Numbered from the stretch's first letter, positions 9,878-21,930 are shown. The stretch: 64,000 nucleotides of DNA from Humulus lupulus (GCF_963169125.1 NC_084802.1:39578607-39642606); one strand, 5' to 3'. Program-made: numbers and translations. Notes: generated from the letters alone by a model not told the origin.

Positions 9878-12316
9878 CTATTGTTTTGATAACCGCTGTT
9901 CCGGGACGAACTCCACTCCATTATGGGATTTTAGTTCATTAATGTACCTCTTTGAGGCACCTTTGCTTGTGCCGGCCAAATGCGTTCCTCTTGAAATTGT
10001 GGCTATATCTCCCCTTATTATCCGAGGAGGGTCGCCCTGATTCTCTTGAACTCCACCTTGATTCATTGGAGCTTCAGGATCTGACGAAGGGTTTTGTCCA
10101 GCAGGCTGACTAGGGACCACTCGATTTCGGGCGTATTGGGCCAAAGGTTCTGCCCTAATAAGGGTCTCGATCTCATCCTTCAGCTGTCTACACTCATCAA
10201 TGTTGTGACTGATATCATTGTGAAATCGGCAGAACTTCAAAGGATCTATTTTCTCTCTTTGGTTTTTCAGTGGTGTTGGCTTCTTCCATGGAAGGCGAGT
10301 AAAATTGGCTAGGAAGATGTGCTCCCTAGTATCTGTGAGGTCGGTATAGGTTGCGTAAATAGGCTTGAATTTATCCCTGAACTTATTTTTCTTTGTTCCG
10401 CTATGGTCGCCCTCAAAATTTCCCTTCCTCTTATTATTTCCCCCTTGGTTATTCTAGGTAACGGTTTGAGCCGTAGCGGAAACATTCGCTACTACTCCAA
10501 CGGGCTGAACAGTGTTATGGCTGGTTTATGTGACAGAAGTTCGCGCCTCTTCCAGGTTAACCCATCTTTGAGCTTGTGACAAGAACTCGACCACACTATT
10601 AACTCCTTTTCTCTGTAATTCTTTCCACAAATCACCTCCAACAAGGATTCCTGTCCTCATTGCCATGAGCTTGGAGCTATCTTCGGCATCTCTAGCTCGT
10701 GCAGCGACATTGGCAACTCTACTTAGATATGCCTTCAACGGTTTGCCAGGTTGTTGCTTTACATTAGCTAATGAATCAGCCTTAATCTGAACCATCTGGG
10801 AAGCCCTGAATGCTCTCTTAAAATCAGTAGAAAACTTCTTCCATGAGCTAATTGAATGCCTCTTATATTGTTTAAACCACTTCTTGGCTGGCCCGATCAG
10901 AGTTGAGGGGAATGAAATGCACCTTAGATCGGGTCCAACGTTTTGGGCCATCATCATGGTGTTAAACATCCCAAGGTGATCAGACGGATCCCCATCTCCA
11001 TCAAACTTTGACAAGTGTGGCATTCTGAAGCCCACTAGATATGTGGTCGCCGCAATATTTGGAGCGAAAAACTCGAGCTCATCCTCTGAGTCACAATCGT
11101 CTTTGTCTTTTTCAGATGGAAGCTTCTTCATTTGCTCTTTCATCTGGGCTAACCTCTCAAGGGTTTGGTCCTTAGTCCCTAGGTTATTTTGGGGTTGTTC
11201 AACAACTCCCATCCTATCATACGCATTTGATGGGTTGTTGTCCCTCCAAGCTCGAGCTTGGTTTGGTGGGGCATTCCCATTATCAAGTACTATGGAAGGA
11301 TCTCCTTCTTGACTAGTGTGACTAACACCCTCATCTCGAGCTGAATTTCTTCTCTGCGAATTCAGGCAATCACGCAGATCAGGTTGTGAATCGTATCGAG
11401 GGCTTTGTACCTAACTTAGGTGATTTCTTAGATCGCCCTCAGACCTACCACTTTGACGACTCTCATTCTAATAACTTCCATTTGCGAATCTTACTGCTAG
11501 CGGTTGAGGTCGAGGGTGTGGATTTTCAACACGTGTCTGTGGGACATAGGTATGGGCAGATGGAGGAGGGTTTCTCCTACTGTCTCCATAAGCAGGAATG
11601 TCCCGCGTAGGCCGAGGTGGCGTTGGATGTCTAATAGGTGACGGGGGATGCCTTATTGGGGAAACAATCCTTGTTCCATCAGGACAAAATAAATTAGCCT
11701 GCCTCTGTTTTGCCCCATTATTTCTAGCTCTCTGTGCCTAACGATTCGATCGTGATGCAAGAGGGTTAGCTGGAACATTCTGTCTCTGTGAGCCTACCCC
11801 AGCTCCTCCTCGTGGGTTTCCATGGGTATTCCCAGGTGAGTGTGAAGGAGGCACCGAACATGGGGTCGCAGTTTTAATCGATCGACCGACGTGTTGATGA
11901 CCCCTATGAGGGCCACTAGGTTGAGCATTTTGGCGATCTCGCACAGTAGGCACAGAACTTAGGGTGGCAGTTCTGACTAACTGACTTAGTTTGGATCGGC
12001 TATTCATATGGGACTTATGAGACCCACTTTGCCTCTTTCTGATATTAACGTCGGTTGCGAGATGAGGTAACCGAACCAAAACCTCCTCAATTTGCTTGTT
12101 TGCCTGAGCCAAAACCTCCTAAACTATAGTTAAGTAGTCTGGGTTTGGATTCGGTGGCAATGACGCTGAACTCCCAGTATCGCCGTGACCCGCCGGTTGC
12201 TTTCCCGGACATTGCTGAACTTTAGAGCCATGCTCGTTTGAAACAGTGGTATGATGGGCCTCCTACCAACCAGGTTGTTCTATCTCATTGCCGTGCATTG
12301 AGTGAATGACCACCAT
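9878..12316 (-). pseudogene. gag of element C
   Basis: A plausible ATG at 12316 (MVVIHSMHGNEIEQPGW) opens the frame, followed by stops at a TAG after GW and another before EVLAQANKQIEEV. The central Retrotrans_gag-type domain lies at 10526-11212 (MPHLSKFDGDGDPSDHLGMF, WFKQYKRHSISSWKKF). Near the end is CRFHNDISHNIDEC, a Cys/His cluster replacing the usual zinc knuckle, followed by KDEIETLIR. The product would form the particle that packages the RNA. Multiple frameshifts are present. Confidence 0.8.
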
Positions 12317-12359
12317 GATGAGATTTGACTGGGATTTTGATGAAAGCACTAATTTTGTC

Positions 12360-12380
12360 CTCTCAATGAAAGCACCAAAC
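12360..12380 (-). other. Primer-binding site of element C
   Basis: Directly inside the 5' LTR, the sense strand reads TTTGGTGCTTTCATTGAGAG. Position and TGG start fit a tRNA primer site; I cannot name the tRNA with confidence. Confidence 0.5.
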
Positions 12381-13000
12381 TGTTGACGCGGTTTTTCACC
12401 AATAGTGTATTTTAGAAATTATAAGGTTGATTAGTGCTTAAGAATAAACCGAAATATGAAATGAATTCACAAGAAAACAAATCTTTTTATGTGGTTTAGT
12501 GGTTAAAATTCACCTAGTCCACGAGTCTATATAATTGTTGTTTCTCTCTCTATTTTGGCAGAGTTTCAGTATTACAGAATAATCATCCCTTTCTCTGTCT
12601 AGTATTCTCATTTATACTGGGATATGATTTGATGATAAAATAAATGGTTTCCTAATATATGGGGCATTAAATATGACAGGCTGGTCATAAATAAGCGAAC
12701 AAAAGTACCCGAGTCTTTGGGGATCCGCGGGTACGTAGTATATTTGAATTATCACGAGCTGGATATCTCACTGAGCTAGTACTTCGGCCGCCATTTGAAT
12801 ATCATGAGCTCGTGCTTCACAACCTTCATGTATGTAGATCGGGTTAATCCTAGGACGCCTAACATGCGTGCCCATGTGAAACCGGAGCTGCTTACATGGA
12901 CAATAAACATATATCATTTCCTTGGTCATTTCTCTGTATATTTATTTGCCAGCTGTACCTGAGCTGAATGAAGGACTCGTGCTGAAATTAGGGTATGACA
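12381..13000 (-). repeat. 5' LTR of element C, with internal deletion
   Basis: 620 bp, matching 2520-3215 but lacking 94 bp between two ATTCTCA copies (junction at 12604-12610) and having about 18 extra bases near 12880. The lost segment contains the TATA box still present in the 3' LTR. Confidence 0.92.
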
Positions 13001-13005
13001 GAGTT

Positions 13006-14038
13006 ATAAGTATAACATGAGGTTTAGTGGGAAATTAGGATAAATGACCAAAATGCCCTTGGGGATTAATTGGAGGATTATTTAAGCTATAGGCAGAATG
13101 ATCATTTGACCCATGTGATAGTTAATTTTTGGCTAAGCTTGGGAACTCAGCAATTACACACGTTCAAAGTATTTCCCCTTGGTTCTCACTTGGTGTTACC
13201 AAGAGCTTTTCAAGGACATCAACATCACACCAAGCTTTGATTTTATTTTATTTTTAGGAAAATTTGGGAGAATTGAGCATAGAGCTTAGAGCTGTAAAGA
13301 TCAACATTTTCGTTAAAGTAATGATTCTTAATTTTATGTTCAAAGTGTTCATCATGTTCTTGAGGTAATTTGGGGTTCTTATCTAATTTCTGAGTTTTGA
13401 TGTTGTTGAGTTGTGTTTATGGGTAGATTTAGTTTGGGGATAGGCTTAGAAATTGTTTTATCAACACTACATGTGTAATGTAGGCCGTAGTCGAGGGGTC
13501 GTTACAAAGGTGCGGTATGCATCTACTCAGCATGAGTCGTTATACTTGTTGGAAAATCAACGTGAATCAGGCTATGATTTAAAAAGCATGTCTTTGATAT
13601 AAATGCCTATCTAAATATTTGTCTTACTTGATTGGGTTTTCTTGTTGGGCCTTGGCTCACGGGTGCTTTGTAGTGTAGGTAAGGGCAAAGGAAAACTGGA
13701 CCATCCATGAGTTGGAGAGCTCTAGGGGCGATGCATACATACTCAACAACCATGGTCGATATACTTTTTAGGAATATGGGACATTAGCTCTATTTTGCCA
13801 CTTAGGTTGGCTAGTTCTGTAATTTTGTTATACCTGTATTTTGATCTAAAACCTTTGAGATCCCTTGTAAATGTTCAAATCATTTTAATGAAAAGTTTGA
13901 CTTCATTGACCAAAAAATTTAATATCAAAATCAATGTTTAACCTAAGTTACACTTTTTAAGTCCAAATGACTCACTTAACGAGTTAAACACTATTTTTAA
14001 CACACGGTGTAGTGGTCCTGGATTAGTAGGTTGTTACA
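13006..14038 (+). repeat. 5' LTR of B, second part
   Basis: Continues the LTR interrupted at 2519 and ends GGTTGTTACA just before the primer site. 13104-13455 matches 24541-24915 of the 3' LTR. A stretch of several hundred bases with the GC-rich island is missing here, whereas 13500-13750 is missing from the 3' LTR. Confidence 0.85.
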
Positions 14039-14040
14039 AC

Positions 14041-14053
14041 TTGGTATCAGAGC
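14041..14053 (+). other. Primer-binding site of B
   Basis: TTGGTATCAGAGC, complementary to the 3' end of initiator methionine tRNA in plants, two bases after the LTR end. The same site occurs in X, E and (mutated) D. Confidence 0.85.
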
Positions 14054-14386
14054 TGCCAAGGTTTAATGGTTCCTGAAGATAGGTTGACTATGTTCGCTCA
14101 CTGCTAAAGATAAGCTCGACTCGCAGTTTGGTAATGTGTTAAATATGTGTTCAATTGCTTAACTGGACTGTATATTCCATATATGCATTTTAGTATAGGA
14201 AGCATGGAATATACTTATAGGGCTTGGCTCTTGATTTTTGCATATGAAAGCTATTGAAATGCTTATTAGCATTATGGTTGTGTGTGTTTTCTTATTTGTT
14301 CGATTTCGGACCATGGGGTGGTTTCTGGATCCCGTTATCGTTACTTGATAAGCTGCGTTGTTAATTGTAAATATACTTTGGTAGTT

Positions 14387-15105
14387 ATGCCATGGCGATC
14401 AAATCGACTAGACGGCACGGGGAGTGAGGCTAAAGATGATAACCAGGGTCAGTACCCTCCACTTGCCCCTCAGAATTGGCAGTAAGTGCTTGTTGAAATG
14501 CCGGAAAATTACAGAGACGGGAATAAGAGATCAGAAAATTGAGATAGCAGGTTCCAATAGGGAACGCTTCCCTGCCCATGCCACCAAATGTGGTACCAGT
14601 TTCGGGACACGCTAAAATTTGGAAACTGGTGGGAACGACTTTATGAAAGGTTAAGGAAATAACACCCTCCAACGTTTGAGGGAGGTCCATCCTTGAATTT
14701 ATGATCACCTCCATCCTTGACTTTATGAGGCTGGTTGGCAATGATAGAGTGACTTGTGTCACATATATATTACGTGATGATGCCCGCATCTGGTGGGAGT
14801 TTTATCTTAGACCTGAAACGTCGTTTTATTGAGTTGGGATGAGTTCTGGGGGTTTATTCAATGAGAAGTACTATAATGATGCAGTTCAGACTATGAAGGT
14901 AGATGAGTTCACTAGGTTTGTTCAGGGCAACATGACTGTGACTGAGTATGCCATGAAGTTCAACAGGTTGGCCAAGTTTGCATCTGACTTAGTGCTAACC
15001 GATGCTTCTAGAAAATAGAGTATTGCTTGGGGACTGAACCCCATGATAGCACGGGATGTCATGATTACCTTAGTGCTTGGAGTCACTACATATGCTCAGG
15101 TAGTC
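14387..15105 (+). pseudogene. gag of B, N-terminal part
   Basis: ATG at 14387 opens MPWRSNRLDGTG, soon broken by stops. Homology to the gag of D resumes in shifting frames: a segment like HPPTFEGG, then TVTEYAMKFNRLAKF, and finally GVTTYAQ before element X cuts in near 15105. 14039-14386 is the untranslated leader. The part of gag between this point and the zinc knuckles is missing on the far side of X, so DNA was lost when X arrived or later. Confidence 0.75.
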
Positions 15106-15474
15106 ACTACAGATCACCCTATCGTGACCCACCAGTCCCATACCATCAAGAATGGAGCTGATCATGCCCATCCATTGCTCAGCTCTGAATGGATCTAGGC
15201 CTCCCTCAAAGATTGGAGGATAAAACTTCAGGAATCTTTCACAGAGAAATTCCCATCTGTTCTCAACCCTAGGCTGAGCTGAAACTGATGCCATCCCTGA
15301 CATAGGAAAGGAAGAGGTACCACCCAACAGACTCCGCTGTTGCTTCAAATACCTGATCTCTTCTTCCTGCCTCTGCAATCTTAATTGCAAATCTGTAAGT
15401 GTCTGCTGAACATTCAGAGATGCAGACAAAGAACTGATACCCTGGCTGTAACTCCCAACCCCTGTATCTCTCAC
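15106..15474 (-). pseudogene. gag of X, N-terminal fragment
   Basis: Reads QTLTDLQLRLQRQEEEIRYL, then RWEFLCERFLKFYPPIFEGG and AEQWMGMISSILD, matching D's gag (RQEEELRLLRQQQ, FVFEGSADP-like text, RMSMITTILDF). The match ends at GHDRVICSDY, after which sequence belongs to B. A Gln/Glu-rich coiled-coil segment is typical of this gag N-terminus. ATG at 15474 is the first in frame; the true start may be upstream. Confidence 0.75.
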
Positions 15475-15990
15475 TAGGCCTCATAATCTGCCTTGAATAA
15501 ACATGCTGGTTCAATCTGCAGTCAATAACTTTACCTATTAGTTACAATAACCATATCAAGGGCTTCCTCCCATAGAATAAATCTTACCACACCACAGTCA
15601 TAAACCACCTGCAGTGCTGCAAGCATGCCCATGGCATTCATACATTACCCATAATTCCTGCTCTTCCAATACTCAAACCATGCTTCAACTCCAGCATGCA
15701 ATATCGCAATTATATATATATACTCACAGAGCAGGTAACCATATGATCACAGTCATATATACATATATATTCACGGAGCATATAATCATATAGTCAAGAG
15801 CAAGGCTCTATCAGAATCTCATGCTCCCTAATACAATATGCAGGTAACGCATTCACATTTTATTCAAACAACTATGCACATAGCCACAGAAATAGTTACC
15901 ATTCCTTGAGTGAAGCTATCTTCAGTGATGAGTGTACATGCCCAGCTTGTCTTCAGGAACCATAAACCTTGGCTTGCTCTGATACCAAGT
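15475..15990 (-). other. 5' leader of X with primer site
   Basis: Non-coding. On the minus strand TTGGTATCAGAGC (15988-15976) is the initiator-Met-tRNA primer site, two bases from the LTR end. Confidence 0.75.
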
Positions 15991-18668
15991 TGTAACGCCC
16001 CAAACTCCAGGGACCGTTACGGTGTGCCTTGTAAACAGTGCTAAACTCGCTAATCGAGTCATTTGGCCAAAATCGTGAACTAAGTATGATTAGCGATTTA
16101 GGGATTAAAAATTTTGGTTAAGATGTAACGTTTCACTAGAACGCTTAATATATACATTGGGATCCCGGAAATTAAGTTTCAGAGTTTACTACAGAAAATA
16201 TTTACAACAGGCCATTCTAAGCGGCAAAACAGGGTTCAACCCTAGTTCCACTTTAAACCTCGGCCGTGGCGGACGAGCAGCTGCATATGTACACGTCATC
16301 ACCTAAGCTCTCCAACTCAAGGATGGTCCAGTTTCCTCTTGCCTTTACCTGCACCACGTAGCACCCGTGAGCCGAAGCCCAGCAAGAAAACACAATATAA
16401 CATGATATAATATCAACTATAACCATAGTAACCATTTGGAACCAATGATCCATCCAGATAGGTGACAGTAGCCAAAAGTCACAATAATGAGCATCGCTCC
16501 CTCTAGCCACGTAACGATAGGGTCACCATGGCTCAATTGATAAGTGTTCCTTCCATAAGATTGGTTAGGATAGGTGCATGGTGATTAGTCACCAACATAA
16601 CCTTCCTCACGACTCTAGAGTCGAAACTATGGACAACGTCCCTTAGCCATGTGACAAACGGTCACCGGAGTCCTATACCTTGGCTATAGTCATCTGGTTG
16701 TAAACCAGGCAAGTGCTTATAGTTCTCATTGACCTTCCGGTCGGTCTAGCATTAATACCCCATATGAGTCATTCAATGCCGACCTTGATTAGATCCAATC
16801 TTTAATCGGCCCGGCGCTCACAACACACTGCCATTTCTGACCCTTGGGTCGATAAAACACGACCAGTGCTCAGCCTGTGGTGAACTCAACTAATAAGTCA
16901 CAGCTTCACAGACGGATCTGACACCATTGTCGATTCTGACTAATAAGTCAGCGCCATACACAGGTAAGCCATGCCACTACACATATATCACATGTCCAAT
17001 ATCCACAAACAAGGTATTTAGCATGCTTACTAACAGATACCAGTACAATTAGGACTATGCACAACCACAGAGACTCAAGCTCTGAACAATATCATACCCA
17101 GTATACAAAGCATGTCCTAATCACATGTTTCTCATGCATCACAAGCATCATACTTAACAATCCAACATGCATCAATAGCAGCCATGCATGTCACGTTTAA
17201 CAGTCAACCAACATGCATCAAGAATAGCCATGCATGTCATACTCAATAATCAACCATCATGCATCAATGATAGCCATGCATGTCACATATACACAGGGTG
17301 CAGTTTTCTTACCTCCGGTTCGAGTGAGAGTTAGAGTAAGAACGACCCCCCCCTGAGAACGATCGATCCTTAATCCTTTAACGGTCACCTAGTCATAACC
17401 AAAACAATCTCCAATAAATGAAAATTACCAAAGATAGGGTCTTAACCTAAACCCCACTCTCGGGACCTCAAAACACGCCCACACAGTGAGTAGATTCGAT
17501 CCCTGGCCTTAAGGATTAAAGCCCCAAGCCAAAAGCCCTTAAAAACACCCAAAACAGGGTTCTGAAGGAACAGGGTAGCGCTACAGCGCTGCCCTTCTAG
17601 CGCCCCAGCGCTCAAGGCAGAACCACAAACCGCCCAGCCTTCCTGCAGGTAGCGCTGTAGCGCCCTATACTGGGCGCTGTAGCGCTACCTTCAGCCAGCC
17701 CATTCCCAGTTTTTCCTTCCTTCGATTTTACCATTTCTAACCCAATCCAAAATCTTCCAAACATCAAATTAACTCCCAAATACCATCTCCACATGTCCTA
17801 AGGACCACAACCCCAAGAACCCTAGCCAAAACGCCAACCAATTCCCAAGTTTCCAACCCAAAAACCAGCTGAAACTTAACTTATAAAACAGAGTAAAACC
17901 AAGAGTTCTAGTGGCTAGAAACTCACCTTAATCTTGGCAACACACCCTCTTCAATGGTGGAGCACAACCCTAGCTTGGCTAAGCTTGGTTCCTTGGCTCG
18001 ATTCCTCAAACTGAGCTTGAAAATCCAAAGAGAAAAGAGGAAGAAAATCTATCGGGAGTGAAGGTGGAGAGGCTCTGTTTTTGTTACTCCTCAACAGCCT
18101 CAATGGCTAATATATATCTCTTAAGGTAAAAAGACCTAAATACCCTTAGGTCTCAAATAAATCCTTAATAGCCACCAAGGGCAAAACCGTCCTTTCGCAC
18201 CTATTTCATTAATCACAATTAACACCCTCCAGTTCCCGCTATTCTCAATAACCTCAAACACCAATAATCCATATCCCATTACCCTTTAATTCCCGGTAAT
18301 GCTCTAATTATTAAATTCACCCCGAGACTCACCCCGAGCCCCGAACTTATACCCGTTATGACTAGACCGAACTCTCGCATCTCATGATCGTCTCATGTCG
18401 ACTAGCTCGAACCAATCCACCTTATAATGTGGCTATATTAATTAATCACAACCATGCACCCAAAATATACAATTACGCCCACAGTGGCCAAATTACCAAA
18501 ATACCCTCACAATAATAAATTCTCCCATATGCATGCATCCACCATCATATAATAATATAATTCACGTAAACATGCATATAATCATTAAATACTATAATAA
18601 ATCAATTATGGCCCTCTCGACCTCCTAATCAAGGTCCTAAACCTTATTAGGAAATTTGGGACATTACA
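15991..18668 (-). repeat. LTR of X
   Basis: 2678 bp, plus-strand start TGTAACGCCCCAAACTCCAG and end GGGACATTACA. It holds the shared block with GTGCAGGTAAAGG (16341-16390, minus), the TTCTTACCTCCGG donor-like block near 17310, a GC-rich palindromic island (17570-17695), TGACT/AGTCA motifs (16875-16960), and a TATATATTAGCC box near 18110. Confidence 0.85.
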
Positions 18669-18674
18669 GTTATC

Positions 18675-18800
18675 CTAAGTACACCAGGTGCAGGAGGCGC
18701 CATTTGGGAGAATGTTGTGCTAAGGCATGCTTCCTTTGCGGGGTAGTGGAACATTTACAGAGAGGCTGCCCACAACTGAAGAAAGAGGAATAGAAGAAGG
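18675..18800 (+). pseudogene. gag zinc knuckles of B
   Basis: After X, B resumes with TRCRRRHLGECCAKACFLC and EHLQRGCPQLKKEE: a degraded first knuckle and a complete second one (C-x2-C-x4-H-x4-C). It ends at a TAG near 18792. The segment would bind the element's RNA. Confidence 0.75.
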
Positions 18801-18837
18801 GCAACAGTTTGACTCCAGGCCGAGTGTTCATGCTAAC

Positions 18838-19353
18838 CTAGTCAGAGCCTAAGGCTAATCTCTCAGTAATGACAAGTCAGATTTCTAGCACTGGCTCTAC
18901 TTATATTGTATTGATCGATTCTGGATTAGAGCGATTGATAGACTGGGTAGGCCTTGTGATTTATGTGCTATGGGGTTTGGGACCTTATTGCCTACTGGGG
19001 AATTGGTGGTTTCTAGGAGATGGATTAGATCTCTACCAATATAAATGGATAGTAGGGAGTTTTCAGTAGACCTGAATGAGCTAGCTATGGAGGAATTTGA
19101 TATGATTTTTGGCATGGAATGGTTAGCCAAGTATGGGGCGACCATAGACTGTAAGAAGAGGATGGTGACCTTTCAGCCCAGAGGAGATGACCCATTTGTG
19201 TTTGTAGGTGCTATGAACAAGCCTCGTGTTCCTTTGATCTCGTCACTAAAGGCTAGAGAAGTATTGCAAGAAGATTGCATAGGATTCCTAGCTAGTGTGG
19301 TGGATACCACCAAGGATGTACTTGTTGGACCGGAGGAGACTAAATTGATCTAA
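18838..19353 (+). pseudogene. Protease of B
   Basis: Reads TYIVLIDSGLERLI, where D has TYTVLIDSSATHSF-like text, so the active-site region is partly kept but altered. After a frame change the rest continues as NELAMEEFDMIFGMEWLAKY, typical of chromovirus proteases. It ends in a TAA at 19351-19353. Confidence 0.7.
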
Positions 19354-20386
19354 GAGTTTCTAGACGTATTTCCAAAGGATCTTCTGGGGTTACCGCCGCA
19401 TTGGAAAATTGAGTTTGTTATTGAGTTGGAACCAGAAATAGAACCAATATCTAGAGCACCATACAGAATGACTCCAGCATAACTGAAGGAGTTGAAGGTA
19501 CAATTACAGGAGTTACTTTATTTGGGATTCATTAGACACAGCTTCCCATTGTGGGGTGCTGTAGTGTTATTTGTTAAGAAGAAGGATGGGACATTGAGAA
19601 TGTGCATTAACTATAGGGAATCGAACAACCTGACTATCAAGAACAAGTATCCACTACCAAGGATCAATTATTTATTTGATTAGTTGTGAGGTAAGACGGT
19701 GTTCTCAAAGGTTGATCTTTGATTTTTTTTATCACCATCTGAGGATCAAAGAGAAGGATATCCCAAAGATAGTCATTCGCATGAGGTATGGGCATTACGA
19801 GTTTTTGGTCATGTCCTTTAGATTGAGCAATGCTCCGATATCGTTTATGGATCTGATGAACAGGGTATTCATAGATTATTTGTCCAAGTTTGTGATTGTC
19901 TTCATCAATGATATACTGATCTGCTCTCAGTCAAAAGCAAAGCACAAGCAACACCTCCGATTGGTACTACAGAGATTGAGGGAGCATAGGTTATATGACA
20001 AGTTTAAAAAGTGTGAGTTCCAGTTACCTCGGGTGACATTTCTTTGTCACATTGTCAGTAAGGATGGAATTATTGTAGATCCGACCAAGATTGAGGCAGT
20101 GAGGGATTGGCCAAGGAAAAGGAGTGCCTTAGAGATTAGGAGTTTCCTGGGTTTAGTGGAATACTATCAGTGTTTTATGGAAGGATTCTCAAATATTGCA
20201 ACACCATTGACCGAGTTGACATGCAAGAACTTGAAGTTTGTTTTGTCTGGAAAATGCGAAAATAGCTTCCAAGAGTTGAAATGGCTATTGATTAGTGCTT
20301 CACTACTTAGTCTTCCATCGGATGAGGAGAAGTTTGTGGTTTATTGTGATGCATCTAGGCAAGGGTTAGGAAGTGTTCTGATGTAG
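19354..20386 (+). pseudogene. Reverse transcriptase of B
   Basis: Begins after the stop with text matching [20 protein letters not shown] in D, then [32 protein letters not shown], a stop, and [19 protein letters not shown]. The catalytic box, FIDD in D, reads FIND here (about 19903), so a catalytic aspartate is lost. It then continues [20 protein letters not shown] and FLGLVEYYQCFMEGFSNIAT. Confidence 0.85.
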
Positions 20387-20690
20387 GCTGGCAAGTTAAT
20401 TGCCTATGCCTCAAGATAGTTGAAGGAATATGAGCAGTGGTACCCTACTCATGACCTAGAATTAGCGGCAATGGTATTCGCATGAAGGTGTGGCGACATT
20501 ATCTGTATTGGGAGAAGTGCAAGATTTATACTGAACATAAAAGTTTGAAGTAATTTTTCACGCAAAAGGATCTGAAGATGCGATAGAGATGTTGGTTAGA
20601 CCTGGTAAAGGATTATGATTGTGAGATTCTTTATCATCTAAGGAAAGCCAACGTAGTAGCAGATGCTCTGAGTTGGAGAGGTCCAGGACA
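20387..20690 (+). pseudogene. RNase H of B
   Basis: Aligns with the intact RNase H of D (36961-37404) but carries several stops: TAG at Gln positions after VLM, ASR and MR, and a stop for Tyr in SLKYFF. Recognisable pieces are KEYEQW, YPTHDLELA and DYDCEILYH. Confidence 0.75.
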
Positions 20691-21930
20691 GTTGTATAGC
20701 TTAAATCAGATATCCAGAAAATTGGTAGAGGATATGAGCAAAGCAGGAATAGAATTTATGGTGGGCCAATTAGCCAATATTACTTTACAATTTACACTCC
20801 TGGAGAGGATAAAGGAGGGTCAGCTAGGTGATTCCCAGTTATTGAGACATAGAGAGGATGTCCTAGATGGAGGAGCTAAGGACTTCACGATTTTTGGGAT
20901 AGGTATGTTATGGTACATAGATTGGATTTGTGTCCCAGTGGACGTTACTATCAGACGGGAGATTCTGGATGAATATCATACCACTCTGTAATCATTACAT
21001 CCAGGAACCACGAAGATTATCAGGATTTGAAATCTTTATATTGGTGGTTGGGGATGAAGAATGATGTAGTGGAATATGTGGCTAAATGCCTAACTTATCA
21101 GCAAGTGAAAGCTGAACACCAAATACTAGCAAGGTTATTACAACCATTAGGTATCCCTGAGTGGAAGTAGAAGGACATCAACATGGACTTTGTGGTTGGA
21201 TTGCCTAGGATGGTGGGTCAGCAGAACTCGGTATGGGTGATCGTGGATCGATATACCAAGTCAGCTCACTTTTTACAAATAAGGATGAATTTGACTGTGA
21301 ATCAGTATGCTAAGCTGTATGTGAGGGAGATTGTACATCTCCATGGGGTTCTTAAATCCATAGTTTCAGATCCGGATCCTATCTTTACTTCCAAGTTTTA
21401 GGGAAGCCTGTAGAAGGCTATGGGTACTCAGTTGAAGTTTAGCACAACTTATCATCCTTAGACACATGGGAAATCTGAGAGAATGATTCAGATACTAGAG
21501 GACCTACTTTTGGCATGGGTATTGGATTTTGAGGGGTCCTGGAGTAAGTATCTCCCCTTGATTAAGTTTTCCTACAACAACAGTTATCAGTCAACAATTG
21601 GAGTGGTTCCATATGAGATGTTGTTTGGTAGAAAGTGTAGATCACCCATTCATTGGGATGAAATGGGCAAGAAGAAATACTTGGGTCCTGAAGCAGTGCA
21701 GAGGACCAGTGAGGCCCTTGAGAAGATTAGAGTTTGAATGCTCGCCTCACAGAGTACAGAGAGAAGCTACGTTGCTCCTAAGCGTAGGAACGCGGAGTTC
21801 AAAATTGGGGACCACGTTTTTCTTCAAGTTTCACCATTGAAAGAAGTGAAATAGTTTGGGAAGAAGGGCAAGTTGAGCCCTAGGTTTGTGGAACCATTTG
21901 AGATCCTGGAAAGGATTGGGCAGGTAGCCT
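20691..21930 (+). pseudogene. Integrase of B, 3' truncated
   Basis: Matches D's integrase: LLERIKEGQLGDSQLL, MDFVVGLPRMVGQQNSVWVI, YTKSAHFLQIRMNLTV and FSYNNSYQSTIGVVPYEMLF. Stops replace Trp in EWKWKDI and FWGS, and a TAG follows YHP exactly as in D (38176). The frame ends after FEILERIGQVA at 21930, where segment G begins, so the last part and the chromodomain are absent. Confidence 0.85.

Larger units (their letters stand above)
2520..13000 (-). mobile_element. Complete Tat-lineage Ty3/gypsy element C
   Basis: A 10.5-kb element reading right to left, bounded by TG...CA LTRs and a perfect 5-bp target duplication, GAGTT at 2515-2519 and 13001-13005. Sense order is 5' LTR, primer site, gag, protease, RT, RNase H, a second archaeal-type RNase H, integrase, a long 3' region with an antisense gene, polypurine tract, and 3' LTR. 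The second RNase H marks the Tat (Ogre/Retand/Grande) lineage. All frames carry stops or frameshifts. It interrupts the 5' LTR of element B. Confidence 0.93.
15106..18668 (-). mobile_element. Truncated chromovirus X (5' LTR plus start of gag)
   Basis: Minus strand: a complete-looking LTR (15991-18668), primer site, leader, and the first part of gag, broken near 15106. No second LTR is found. It lies inside gag of B in the opposite orientation. The left junction falls in a CTACAGAT context where gag sequence of X meets gag sequence of B, so recombination between the two opposed gag genes is possible. Confidence 0.75.

Noticed and set aside
13473..13506. Short TGTAATG...CGTTACA stretch resembling LTR ends
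   Set aside because: Only about 33 bp, with no duplication; probably a deletion scar in B's 5' LTR.
14041..14053. tRNA-like match TTGGTATCAGAGC (also at 15988, 47524)
   Set aside because: These are primer-binding sites complementary to a tRNA end, not tRNA genes; no cloverleaf around them.
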